A stretch of DNA of 64,000 nucleotides. Origin: Corynebacterium tuberculostearicum (lineage in GTDB: Bacteria; Actinomycetota; Actinomycetes; Mycobacteriales; Mycobacteriaceae). The stretch covers positions 558,001 through 622,000 of the forward strand of contig NZ_CP065972.1 of NCBI RefSeq assembly GCF_016127015.1, read 5' to 3'. This document shows, piece after piece, positions 12,374-20,192 of the stretch; positions within the stretch are counted from its first letter, which is position 1, and each line of letters begins with the position of its first letter. Below the pieces are notes generated by a model that had not been told where the DNA came from, ran no database searches, and worked only from the letters and a program-made list of their open reading frames with translations. A program made the position numbers and the translations under genes.

Positions 12374-12471
12374 GAAAGTTCCTCCCTGGGCGGGAGAATT
12401 TCTTTTAGTGTATCCAAATTGCGCGTGCCACGTCCCTGTTACAGAAGTGACGGCGCTAGGATTAGAGGCCT

Positions 12472-13032
12472 ATGGCACGCGAAAAGAAGACGCAGCGAAA
12501 CCGGAGCCGTACTAGGGTTCCGGTAGCCTCGCGTGCTGCGGATATCCGTAAAGCTCAGCGTGCACAGCTGAAGCAGAAACAGAAGCCGGACCGGATGAGT
12601 ATTGCCGGAGTAGGCGTAATCGTAGCTATAGTGCTCGTTGTTTTGTTTGCTATCGCCATTCCGCTGCGCAATTACTACCACGGCCGATCCGAAATTGCTC
12701 GCCTCAATGAGTCAATCGCCGCCAAGCAGGATGAGAAAGCTGCCTTGCTGGAGAAGATTGATAAATATAAGTCCGATGAGTACATCAAGCAGGAGGCGCG
12801 GCGCCGATTCGGGGTTGTCGATGAGGGTGAGACCGCCTACCGCATCATTGACCCGCAGATTAAGCCGGATGACCAGCTGACTACAGATGGTCAGAAGGAA
12901 GAAGATTCCCGCGAATGGTACGAAGTTCTGTGGGATTCTGTAGCCGAGCCGCCTGAGGAAGAAGCTCCGTCCGAGCAGGTAAATCATCTTCCGATTGAGC
13001 CGGCGCCGGAAGAGAATCCAGATGTGCGATAA
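12472..13032 (+). CDS. ftsB: FtsB/DivIC-like septum formation initiator
   Basis: 186 aa bitopic protein. A basic cytoplasmic tail (1-42), one transmembrane helix (about 43-66, IAGVGVIVAIVLVVLFAIAI), a short coiled coil (about 70-100, ARLNESIAAKQDEKAALLEKI), then RFGVVDEGETAYRI typical of the family, and an acidic Pro-rich tail. FtsB links FtsQ and FtsL in the divisome and helps activate septal peptidoglycan synthesis. A TAGGAT -10-like hexamer at 12457-12462 lies 10 nt before the ATG, so the transcript may have almost no leader. Heads a run with the DUF501 gene (8 bp gap) and ppx, as in mycobacteria. Confidence 0.92.
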   Translation: MAREKKTQRNRSRTRVPVASRAADIRKAQRAQLKQKQKPDRMSIAGVGVIVAIVLVVLFAIAIPLRNYYHGRSEIARLNESIAAKQDEKAALLEKIDKYKSDEYIKQEARRRFGVVDEGETAYRIIDPQIKPDDQLTTDGQKEEDSREWYEVLWDSVAEPPEEEAPSEQVNHLPIEPAPEENPDVR

Positions 13033-13040
13033 TTGTCCGC

Positions 13041-13589
13041 ATGACCGTCACTGATGCAGATATCGCTGTAGTAACTGAGCAATTGGGCCGCACTCCACGC
13101 GGGGTCCTAGAGGTTTCTTATCGCACGCCGGATGGGCAGCCCGCGGTAATTAAGACGGCGCCCAAGCTTGCCGACGGCACCCCATTCCCCACCCTCTACT
13201 ACCTCACCGACCCACGGCTTACGGCAGAAGCCTCACGCTTGGAGGTGGCTCACGTTATGAAGTGGATGGAAGCCCGCTTGGGTGAGGACGAGGAATTGGC
13301 TGCCGACTATCAGCGTGCCCACGAATACTTTTTGGCCAAGCGCAATGACATCGAAGACCTTGGCACCGATTTCTCCGGTGGCGGCATGCCCGATCGGGTG
13401 AAGTGTCTGCATGTGCTCATCGCGTACGCGCTTGCTGAAGGCCCACAGCATTTCCGTTTGGGAACTGAGGCGGTGGCCATGGCCGCCGACCACGGCAAGC
13501 TTCGAGGCTCTGCTATCCCGCAGGATTGGCCCAGCGTAGAGGATCTGGGGATTGACTTGGCCCAGTTCGATTTCTCTAACGCGGAATAG
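13041..13589 (+). CDS. DUF501 family protein
   Basis: 182 aa conserved actinobacterial protein with no known activity. Recognised from the characteristic order: an N-terminal segment PRGVLEVSYRTPDG, then FPTLYYLTDPRL, the helical middle, and GGGMPDRVKCLHVLIAYALA near residue 115-135, where the Cys-His pair looks conserved. Lies between ftsB and ppx in the same arrangement as in mycobacteria, 8 bp after ftsB and 10 bp before ppx, so surely co-transcribed. No signal peptide or membrane segment, so probably cytoplasmic. Confidence 0.9.
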   Translation: MTVTDADIAVVTEQLGRTPRGVLEVSYRTPDGQPAVIKTAPKLADGTPFPTLYYLTDPRLTAEASRLEVAHVMKWMEARLGEDEELAADYQRAHEYFLAKRNDIEDLGTDFSGGGMPDRVKCLHVLIAYALAEGPQHFRLGTEAVAMAADHGKLRGSAIPQDWPSVEDLGIDLAQFDFSNAE

Positions 13590-13599
13590 GAGGGCTGCT

Positions 13600-14565
13600 A
13601 TGACTCGCGTTGCTGCGATTGATTGCGGTACCAATTCGATTCGCTTGCTCATCTCTGAAATTCAGGATGACGGCAAGGTCCGCGATATTACCCGCACCAT
13701 GGAAATCATCCGCTTGGGAGAGGGAGTCGATGCCACTGGCGAAATCGCCCCTGCGGCTCTAGACCGCGCCCGCGTGGCCTTGGAAGGCTACGTACGCCAG
13801 ATGAAGTTTGAGAAGGTCACCCGCGTGCGGATGGTTGCTACCTCCGCTACCCGCGATGCCAAGAATCAGCAGGAATTCTTCGACATGACTGCTGAGTTGC
13901 TCGGCCAAATTCAGCCTGGCGCACAGGCCGAGGTCGTCTCGGGTGAGGAAGAGGCTCTGTTGTCCTTTAATGGCGCCGTAGCCGATGTGGAGCCAGACCG
14001 CGGGCCATTCTGTGTCATCGATCTGGGCGGCGGTTCGACCGAGTTCGTCGTAGGCACGGCCGATGGCGATATCTTGGGCACCCACTCTGCCCGCATGGGG
14101 TGCGTCAGACTAACCGAGCGCATTATGCGTACCGATCCGCCTACCGAGTCGGAGATTGAGATCGCTTCCGAGTACGTCGGCGAGCGCACGGCAGAAGTGG
14201 AGAAGATAGTACCTATTTCTAAGGCCCGTACCATCGTCGGCTGCGCAGGCACCTTCACCACTCTTTCCGCATTAGCTCAGGGCCTTGAGCGCTACGACGC
14301 CGATGCCATTCACGGGTCTGAGCTCCGTTTCGATGCCCTGCGCGTACTTTTGCAGCAGCTTATTGGCCTGCCTTCCGACGTCCGCGCCCTCAACCCCGTC
14401 ATTCACCCCGGCCGTGCCGACGTCATTGGCGGTGGGGCGGTAGCCGTCGAAGGCATCATGCAGCTTATCGAGCGAAATTGCGATGCGCGCAGCTTTTTCA
14501 TCAGTGAAAAGGACATTCTCGACGGCATTATCGCTGGTCTGGCTGCGGAGGGTACCCCTCGTTAA
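13600..14565 (+). CDS. ppx: Ppx/GppA-type exopolyphosphatase
   Basis: 321 aa, the short actinobacterial form. ASKHA-fold motifs: AAIDCGTNSIRLL at the N-terminus, VIDLGGGSTEFVVG near 144-158, and VGCAGTFTTLSALAQG near 210-225. Hydrolyses polyphosphate termini and/or guanosine pentaphosphate; mycobacterial homologues favour short-chain polyphosphate. ATG at 13600 has AGGAGG 6 nt upstream; a longer in-frame reading runs back into the DUF501 gene and is rejected. Last gene of the ftsB cluster. Confidence 0.94.
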   Translation: MTRVAAIDCGTNSIRLLISEIQDDGKVRDITRTMEIIRLGEGVDATGEIAPAALDRARVALEGYVRQMKFEKVTRVRMVATSATRDAKNQQEFFDMTAELLGQIQPGAQAEVVSGEEEALLSFNGAVADVEPDRGPFCVIDLGGGSTEFVVGTADGDILGTHSARMGCVRLTERIMRTDPPTESEIEIASEYVGERTAEVEKIVPISKARTIVGCAGTFTTLSALAQGLERYDADAIHGSELRFDALRVLLQQLIGLPSDVRALNPVIHPGRADVIGGGAVAVEGIMQLIERNCDARSFFISEKDILDGIIAGLAAEGTPR

Positions 14566-14605
14566 CTCCCGTAGGGTGGGGTGGCCTAAAATATTCCTTG
14601 CCCTT

Positions 14606-14682
14606 GCCCCCATAGCCCAATCGGCAGAGGCAGTCGACTTAAAATCGATTCAGTGTGGGTTCGAGTCCCACTGGGGGCACCA
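14606..14682 (+). tRNA. tRNA with UAA anticodon (Leu), class I shape
   Basis: Complete cloverleaf of 77 nt with encoded CCA. Acceptor GCCCCCA (14606-14612) pairs with TGGGGGC (14672-14678), followed by A and CCA. The anticodon stem GTCGA/TCGAT closes the loop CTTAAAA, giving UAA. T-arm GTGGG-TTCGAGT-CCCAC. The variable region is only about 5 nt, whereas tRNA-Leu normally has a long class II arm; see findings. Followed by a strong terminator. Confidence 0.93.
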
Positions 14683-14686
14683 TGTG

Positions 14687-14726
14687 AAGTCTCGAGACAT
14701 CGTTCCTACGGTGTCTCGAGACTTTT
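14687..14726 (+). terminator. Rho-independent terminator of the tRNA
   Basis: A perfect 13-bp stem (14687-14699 with 14712-14724) and a 12-nt loop, ending in a short T run. Each arm contains the palindrome GTCTCGAGAC. Confidence 0.85.
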
Positions 14727-14870
14727 CTCGTCAACAGGTCTCCACAGACTTTATGCGGAAGTTACCCACAAAACTTCTAGCTAAATGGAAAGAATGTGGA
14801 ACTTTATGGGGTGGTGTCTCGTTGAATGGGGTGAGATAGCTAATTTGCACCTCTCTTAGAAAGGACAACC

Positions 14871-15641
14871 GTGCGTTCAAGCAATCCGGTAATGAGTTCT
14901 CTGACCGAAAATAGTAGCCGTCAAAACTCTGGTTATGAGGACGTATCTACTCGTCCCATGACCGTGGATGACGTAGTGACCAAGACGGGCATTACCCTCG
15001 GCGTTATCATCGTCGCCGCAGCCATCAACTTCGCCTTGGGAATGCTAGTAAGCCCGGGTATTGCCATGGCCTTGACTCTGGTCGGTGGTATCGGTGGCTT
15101 CATTACCGTGCTCGTTGCCTCTTTTGGCAAGAAGTGGGGTTCTGCTGCAGTCACCCTGATTTATGCCGTATTTGAAGGCCTATTTGTCGGTGGCTTCTCC
15201 TTGATGTTCTCCAACGTCAACTTCCAGGGCGAGGGCGGCATGGCCATCATTGGCCAAGCGATTGTCGGCACGATTGGTGTATTCATCGGCATGCTGATTG
15301 TGTACAAGACTGGCGCAGTGAAGGTGACTCCGAAGTTCACCAAGATCCTTTTCGGCCTGATTGCCGGCGTTGCTGTCATGGCTCTTGTTAACTTCTTGGG
15401 CGCGATTTTCTTTGACTTCAACCCACTGCGTGATGGTGGCCCGATTGCCATCATCTTCTCGCTTGTCTGCATCGTTCTCGGCGCCCTGTCCTTCCTGACC
15501 GACTTTGATCAGGCTGACCGCATGATCCGCGCTGGTGCTCCTGCTAAGAACGCTTGGGGCGTAGCTCTTGGCCTCGCTGTGACTCTGGTCTGGCTCTACA
15601 CTGAGATCCTCCGTCTGCTGAGCTATTTCCAGCGAGACTAA
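14871..15641 (+). CDS. Bax inhibitor-1/YccA family membrane protein
   Basis: 256 aa with seven hydrophobic segments after a 35-residue soluble N-terminus. The order of helices and the final DFDQADRMIRAGAPAKNAWGVALGLAVTL segment match the BI-1-like family, whose bacterial members act as pH-sensitive calcium leak channels or have unknown roles. GTG start at 14871 preceded by AAAGGA 7 nt upstream. Monocistronic: tRNA terminator before, strong terminator after. Confidence 0.88.
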   Translation: MRSSNPVMSSLTENSSRQNSGYEDVSTRPMTVDDVVTKTGITLGVIIVAAAINFALGMLVSPGIAMALTLVGGIGGFITVLVASFGKKWGSAAVTLIYAVFEGLFVGGFSLMFSNVNFQGEGGMAIIGQAIVGTIGVFIGMLIVYKTGAVKVTPKFTKILFGLIAGVAVMALVNFLGAIFFDFNPLRDGGPIAIIFSLVCIVLGALSFLTDFDQADRMIRAGAPAKNAWGVALGLAVTLVWLYTEILRLLSYFQRD

Positions 15642-15657
15642 CTGACTCTTTTGCATT

Positions 15658-15684
15658 GGCCCGCACTTCGGTGCGGGCCTTTTT
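15658..15684 (+). terminator. Rho-independent terminator
   Basis: GGCCCGCAC-TTCG-GTGCGGGCC hairpin with a stable TTCG tetraloop followed by five T, 16 bp after the BI-1 family gene. Confidence 0.95.
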
Positions 15685-16004
15685 GTTGCCAAAAATCGCT
15701 TACAAACGTGTAATTTCTGGGGTAATTCTGGGGGATAAAGTGCGGGTTTAGCCTTCATTTGGTCTACAAAACCACTCCCCGGGGTGGTACAGCTAATGAG
15801 CAGGAAATTTCGCCCTTTAGACGTTATGGATGTGACATATGGGGCAAATAATTTTGTTAAATTGCCGTTAACCTTTGCGGTTGCATAGAAAATTCTTGGG
15901 GCCTCATGCATGCTGTGTACCGGAACGGGAAATACGAAGTGAAAAGTTCTCTGTTTCACTTTTCCTGTTCCTCTCGTCAGGAAGTGAGTGCGCGAAGGAT
16001 TGTT
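15685..16004. other. Intergenic leader of the DUF3558 lipoprotein
   Basis: About 320 bp, AT-richer than the surroundings. An in-frame extension of the lipoprotein reads back to an ATG at 15906, but its translation has no signal-peptide logic. I see no convincing riboswitch or terminator here; it probably holds the promoter of the two-gene envelope cassette. Confidence 0.5.
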
Positions 16005-16727
16005 GTGAAGCGTCAGGTCACCGTAGCAACGTTGATGGTCAGCAGCACCGTTATGCTGAGTAGCTGCGTTGCGGACATCGGTACGAGGAGCGCGTCAGAG
16101 GAACCCACCAAGGTGGACGAGGCTGGCGGCATTAGTTCGGCCGACGGTGCAGGGGGAACCAACGGGGACCCGGGGGATGATGCGGACGACAATCAGGGGG
16201 AATCGGCGCACACTAATGGCGGGGAGAATGCGGACGGCGCCGGCCAACCGGGGGAGGCCGGCGCCACGGGGTCGGGAGACACTTCCGGCGTCCTACCGCC
16301 ACTGGGGGAATTCGATCCGGCAGACCCGAGCTTCGAGCTTTTTGATCCGTGTACGGAGATTCCCAAAGGAACCTTGCAAAAAATCGGGGCCGGAGAACTG
16401 GAAGGAGACACTATTCGAGAAACTGGCTTATCCCTTTGTACATTTACTCTTGAGGGAAGCGATGAGTTTTCGGGAATCATTGGATTTTCGAGTTCGAAAA
16501 GAACTCCTACGCCTAACCAATTGTTAGAACTCGAAAATTCTCAATCTGAAGTTGAAACGAGTCCCGTCGAATTCGTCGAGGATGAGCTATTTGAGGACAT
16601 GTTCTGCACGGCTGGTGTTCAAACAAGACGAGGCTACGTAACTGTAAGTCATTCTGGCAGGAGCTTTGATAGTAATTTCCAAGAGAAATGTTTCGAAGCC
16701 GAGAAAATATTACTTCAACTATCTTAG
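16005..16727 (+). CDS. DUF3558-type lipoprotein
   Basis: 240 aa from a GTG at 16005 that has GAAGGA upstream. Signal VKRQVTVATLMVSSTVMLSSC with lipobox Cys21, then a long disordered Gly/Asp/Asn linker (about 30-95), then a globular domain with four Cys: FDPCTEIPKGTL, LSLCTFTL, DMFCTAG and EKCFEAEKILL, matching the DUF3558 pattern. Family members are surface lipoproteins of mycolata and other actinobacteria, function unknown, often beside PPE-like or WXG-type genes, as here (20 bp before the next gene). Confidence 0.82.
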   Translation: MKRQVTVATLMVSSTVMLSSCVADIGTRSASEEPTKVDEAGGISSADGAGGTNGDPGDDADDNQGESAHTNGGENADGAGQPGEAGATGSGDTSGVLPPLGEFDPADPSFELFDPCTEIPKGTLQKIGAGELEGDTIRETGLSLCTFTLEGSDEFSGIIGFSSSKRTPTPNQLLELENSQSEVETSPVEFVEDELFEDMFCTAGVQTRRGYVTVSHSGRSFDSNFQEKCFEAEKILLQLS

Positions 16728-16747
16728 TTATTAAATCGGGGGAAAGA

Positions 16748-18619
16748 GTGAAAGTCCGTACGGAAAGTATTTTATCTGCAGCGTTAAAAACCTCGACAAT
16801 GCGACGAGAAATGGATTCATTGGCAGCCCAAACAAGATCTCCATTGAATGCCGGCTTTTCATCGGTAGTAGGAATTGACCATGTGGGTTCAGTGCACCAG
16901 AGAGTGCTTGAAACTGATCCCGGCTCGGCTAGCAACTCTATAAGAGCATTTACTGAACAACTCGAGTGGTTGGACGACAGTCTAGGACGGGAAGCCCGAG
17001 GGTTTCAGGCGCAGGAGGACGCGAATAGTCGGGGAATGGAGATCGCGGATGCGGGTGGGGAAATTGGCATTGAGTCGATGCCGATTATGAACCAGCCGGA
17101 GCCGGGGTACAGCCCATTTGGGTTTTCCATGCCGGTGGTGAATGTCGGTACGGACATTGTGAAGCTGGCTACGGACCTAATGTCGACGCAGATCTGGAAT
17201 GTGTCGGAGGCAAATGCACGGTGGAGCTCGTTGGCGTCGGAAGTCGACGATATCGTTAGCGGGCTACAGGAAGCAGCCGGGTCTTTGGAAGGTGAGAACG
17301 ACAGTGAGGCAACGTCGAGGGCGGCGGCAAAGATTAGGGAAGTGGCGGCGTCGGGAAGCCACTTTGTAGCAAATGCCAAGGTCATGGGGGAGAAGCTGAC
17401 CGGATTCCACGCCAAGTTGATGGGCATGCAGCCGACTGCGATGGCCATGGCGATGGAAGTGATGGCCATTCCAGAACCGGTGGAGCGCGAGATTGCGGAA
17501 AAGGCCGCATTGGCCGCGTTGCAACCTGACCTGCAGCGCTTCGCGGTAGAGGCAATGCCGTACCAGCACGCTTTGATGGAACAATCGCCGGCGTCGGGAG
17601 GCGGCGGCGTTGAGGCCGGCCTCGCCGGAGTTGACGGTGATGGGCAGCGCTACACCACCGATGCTGTGGTATGGCCAAAGAAGATTGCGGAAGCGATAGC
17701 GCGAGGAGATTTGGGGCCGGGGAACTTCGACGTCGTCAATGGCAATGTGGACGGGCTAGAAGCAGTGGGGATGAGCCCACAGGAAATTACTGATTTTCAC
17801 CAGCAGATGCATACTAGCGGCAGGAATGCGCTGGAAAAGCTGGGCCTAGGAGACCACGTAGCCATCGGCGGCAATGACGTGTCCACCCAAGGTGCATCCA
17901 TGCCGGGCGTAACTGCGCCGAACGGAGCGATGGGGCAGGTTCCTAGTGGCACGGCGCATCCGGTTGCCGCAGGAGCAAACGCTGGCGCGCTTAATAACAG
18001 TGGTGCGATGGCGCCGACAGCTACAGCGCAATCCGCTACTTCTGGGATGGCGCCGATGATGGCAGCTGGAAGGCCTGCGGATGCGGGCCGTGGCGTACTC
18101 GGCGGTCAGTCGCTACGAGGCGGAATTGGATCCGCTGCAGGAAGTGTAAGTGGCGGCGCCGATATTGCGCGTGCCGGAAAAGGGGCGCAGTCGGGCCTGC
18201 ACCTTGGACGCGGAGCCGGAGCGCCCTACGCCGGTGTCGGTTCAGGCGTGCGCGCTGGCCATAGCAATGCACTCGGCGGCGGTTCGGGCATGCGCGCTGG
18301 TCTTGGCAGCGGTGCAGGAAACGGTGCTGGTGCGGGCATGCGGCCCAGCGTGGGTGGCGGCCTAGTTTCCGGAACGGGCGGCAGTGAAAGTGCCGCGGCA
18401 GCACGCGGTGGCAATGCAGGCCGCTCAACCGGAGGGGCACGAGCCTATGGTCCAATGATGGGGATGCGCGGAGGCAAAGACAGTGAGAAAAAGCGCGTAA
18501 AGTCCGTCACCACGCAGGTGGAACGGGATCCAAATAAGCGCGACCTCCTAGGAGAGCCGCCTGCTGTCGTACCCGGTGTCATCGGGGATTGGGTGCGGGA
18601 AGTGGACCCAGAAAAATAG
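16748..18619 (+). CDS. PPE-like Gly/Ala-rich protein, probable type VII-linked envelope protein
   Basis: 623 aa. Start chosen as GTG 16748 with GGGGGAAA just upstream. Residues 1-270 are mostly helical, with Trp residues and heptad-like stretches resembling the WXG/PPE hairpin (for example WNVSEANARWSSLASEVDDI). Residues 380-570 are low-complexity Gly, Ala, Met and Ser. The end, RDLLGEPPAVVPGVIGDWVRE, is the conserved C-terminal tag of actinobacterial PPE-type proteins found near ESX loci. No EccC, EccD or EsxA/B gene is in the window. It forms a pair with the DUF3558 lipoprotein. Secretion is inferred, not shown. Confidence 0.7.
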   Translation: MKVRTESILSAALKTSTMRREMDSLAAQTRSPLNAGFSSVVGIDHVGSVHQRVLETDPGSASNSIRAFTEQLEWLDDSLGREARGFQAQEDANSRGMEIADAGGEIGIESMPIMNQPEPGYSPFGFSMPVVNVGTDIVKLATDLMSTQIWNVSEANARWSSLASEVDDIVSGLQEAAGSLEGENDSEATSRAAAKIREVAASGSHFVANAKVMGEKLTGFHAKLMGMQPTAMAMAMEVMAIPEPVEREIAEKAALAALQPDLQRFAVEAMPYQHALMEQSPASGGGGVEAGLAGVDGDGQRYTTDAVVWPKKIAEAIARGDLGPGNFDVVNGNVDGLEAVGMSPQEITDFHQQMHTSGRNALEKLGLGDHVAIGGNDVSTQGASMPGVTAPNGAMGQVPSGTAHPVAAGANAGALNNSGAMAPTATAQSATSGMAPMMAAGRPADAGRGVLGGQSLRGGIGSAAGSVSGGADIARAGKGAQSGLHLGRGAGAPYAGVGSGVRAGHSNALGGGSGMRAGLGSGAGNGAGAGMRPSVGGGLVSGTGGSESAAAARGGNAGRSTGGARAYGPMMGMRGGKDSEKKRVKSVTTQVERDPNKRDLLGEPPAVVPGVIGDWVREVDPEK

Positions 18620-18623
18620 CATG

Positions 18624-18652
18624 AAAAAAGGGCCGAGGAAATCACTCGGCCC
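18624..18652 (-). terminator. Rho-independent terminator (minus strand)
   Basis: GGGCCGAG (18630-18637) pairs with CTCGGCCC (18645-18652); on the minus strand the stem is followed by six T (18629-18624). Ends the small lipoprotein transcript and may also stop the PPE-like transcript arriving from the other side. Confidence 0.85.
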
Positions 18653-18664
18653 TTCAAGCCCTTA

Positions 18665-18943
18665 TTACTGCTGTGGCAGTTCGGTGGCGGTACCGTTCAA
18701 GTGCGGCTGTGCCGGCTCCTCTGGAACACCGGACTCGACTACAGGTGCTTCCTCTTCAACAACGGTCTCGGGTGCGGAAGAGCTGGTCTCAGCATCCTTC
18801 TGCATCGGGGCCTCACCGGTGAAGGTGGAGGCATTTTCTACCTTGGAATCAGAATCCTGCTGGTTCGGTGGGTGGCAAGCAGCGAGGGAGAGGCCAGCGG
18901 TGAAGACCAGGCCAGCGGCGGCGAAACGGGAGAACTTCTTCAT
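18665..18943 (-). CDS. Small acidic secreted lipoprotein, function unknown
   Basis: 92 aa. Signal peptide MKKFSRFAAAGLVFTAGLSLAAC with a good lipobox (LAAC, Cys23), followed by about 70 residues rich in Glu, Pro, Ser and Thr with no predicted fold. Probably a surface or wall-spanning tether. It starts about 40 bp after the greA stop in the same direction, so it may be read from greA, and it has its own terminator. Confidence 0.75.
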   Translation of the reverse strand: MKKFSRFAAAGLVFTAGLSLAACHPPNQQDSDSKVENASTFTGEAPMQKDAETSSSAPETVVEEEAPVVESGVPEEPAQPHLNGTATELPQQ

Positions 18944-18984
18944 GGGGATGTGCTCTTTCTCCAGAGTAGTAAGTGGTTAAAAGT

Positions 18985-19506
18985 TTAGGACTCGCGTGGA
19001 GCAGCGGCCTTAGCAGAATCATACGGCGCTGCGGATTCGATGGTGACTGAAATGGTCTTGCCATTCGGAGCGGTGTACTCGCGGGTCTCGCCCTCTTGTG
19101 CGCCAAGGATGGCAGCGCCCAGCGGGGACTGCTCGGAATAGGTTTCTAGGTCCTTGTTATCGGAAGCAGCGGCGCGGGTACCGATGAGGAAGGTCTCCTT
19201 ATCGTCCTTGTCACCGTTGTAGTAAACGTGAACTACGGAACCGGTGTGGGCGACGCCCTCCTGAACAGCACCGCGCTCGGTGGTGGCATTCGCAAGAACC
19301 TCAGAAATCTGCTTAATGCGGGCCTCTTCCTGGTCCTGCATCTCACGTGCGGCGTCGTAACCGGCGTTTTCTTTGAGGTCGCCTTCCTCACGGCGCTCGT
19401 TGATTTCAGCCGCGACTACTGGGCGGTGGTCGATGAGCTCCTGCAGCTCGGCCTCGAGCTTCGCCTTGGTTTCCGGGGTGATGTACTGCTTTTGCTGCTC
19501 AGCCAT
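18985..19506 (-). CDS. greA: Transcription elongation factor GreA
   Basis: 173 aa. The N-terminal coiled coil carries the acidic tip GDLKENAGYDAAREMQ (residues about 42-57), which enters the RNA polymerase secondary channel and stimulates cleavage of backtracked RNA. The C-terminal FKBP-like domain has the QSPLGAAILGAQEGE signature. The C-terminal Ala-rich tail is slightly longer than usual. Position next to a DUF4307 gene and mca matches mycobacteria. Confidence 0.96.
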   Translation of the reverse strand: MAEQQKQYITPETKAKLEAELQELIDHRPVVAAEINERREEGDLKENAGYDAAREMQDQEEARIKQISEVLANATTERGAVQEGVAHTGSVVHVYYNGDKDDKETFLIGTRAAASDNKDLETYSEQSPLGAAILGAQEGETREYTAPNGKTISVTIESAAPYDSAKAAAPRES

Positions 19507-19626
19507 TCTGCAACCTTCCGTAGATAGGAATTGTGGTCAAAGCCCCTGTTAATCCCTGGGGCTGTAGGTAAAAGTGGAACCGGGCATATACCCAGTTCTA
19601 GGCGCTACAAATCCTAGCACACGCGG

Positions 19627-20106
19627 CTAGCGGCTTTCCGCGTAGTCAGGACTATCCATATCCAAGTATTCGGGGATGTTGCCGGAACAACCATAGGCCC
19701 CGCCGGCTACGGCACGAGCGTTGGTCGGGACGTCGACAGCGATGCGCTGGGTTTCGTTTCCGCCCGCGGGAACAGGGAATTCGCGGCGGCCTACTTCGGA
19801 CTTGGAGTAGTCAAAGGCCTGGACAATGCAATAAGCATCTTCATCGGTGTGATTGCGGGTGACATCGACCCAAACGCGGGTGGAATCATCGCTCAAAACC
19901 TCCTGGGTCACGATGGACACCTGTGCGTTCACGCGTTCCTTTTCTTGGAAGTACCGGAATCCGAAGAAAATAAGCGCGATAAAAATGGCGACAAAGATGA
20001 GCACCAGCGCCTTATTAGTCCAGCTACCAGAGTTCTTTTCAGAGGAGCCGCGGGAGCCGTAGCGGGCGACTGAGCGAGAGTTTCCGGCGGAAGTCATAGC
20101 TTCCAC
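19627..20106 (-). CDS. DUF4307 family membrane protein
   Basis: About 159 aa. A basic Ser-rich cytoplasmic N-terminus, one transmembrane helix (about residues 33-51, ALVLIFVAIFIALIFFGF), then an extracytoplasmic beta-rich domain with two Cys (VQAFDYSK preceded by DAYC, and YGCSGNIPEYLDMD at the end). Function unknown; conserved between greA and mca in mycobacteria (divergent from mca), as here. Start is GTG 20106 or ATG 20097; neither has a well-placed ribosome-binding site. Confidence 0.85.
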   Translation of the reverse strand: MEAMTSAGNSRSVARYGSRGSSEKNSGSWTNKALVLIFVAIFIALIFFGFRYFQEKERVNAQVSIVTQEVLSDDSTRVWVDVTRNHTDEDAYCIVQAFDYSKSEVGRREFPVPAGGNETQRIAVDVPTNARAVAGGAYGCSGNIPEYLDMDSPDYAESR

Positions 20107-20192
20107 TCTAGCCGAGGACCACTGTTTTCCAATTATCTACTAGGATAATCATCTGTTCAAAGAACCTAGATTAATAAGGGGATGGATTTTCA

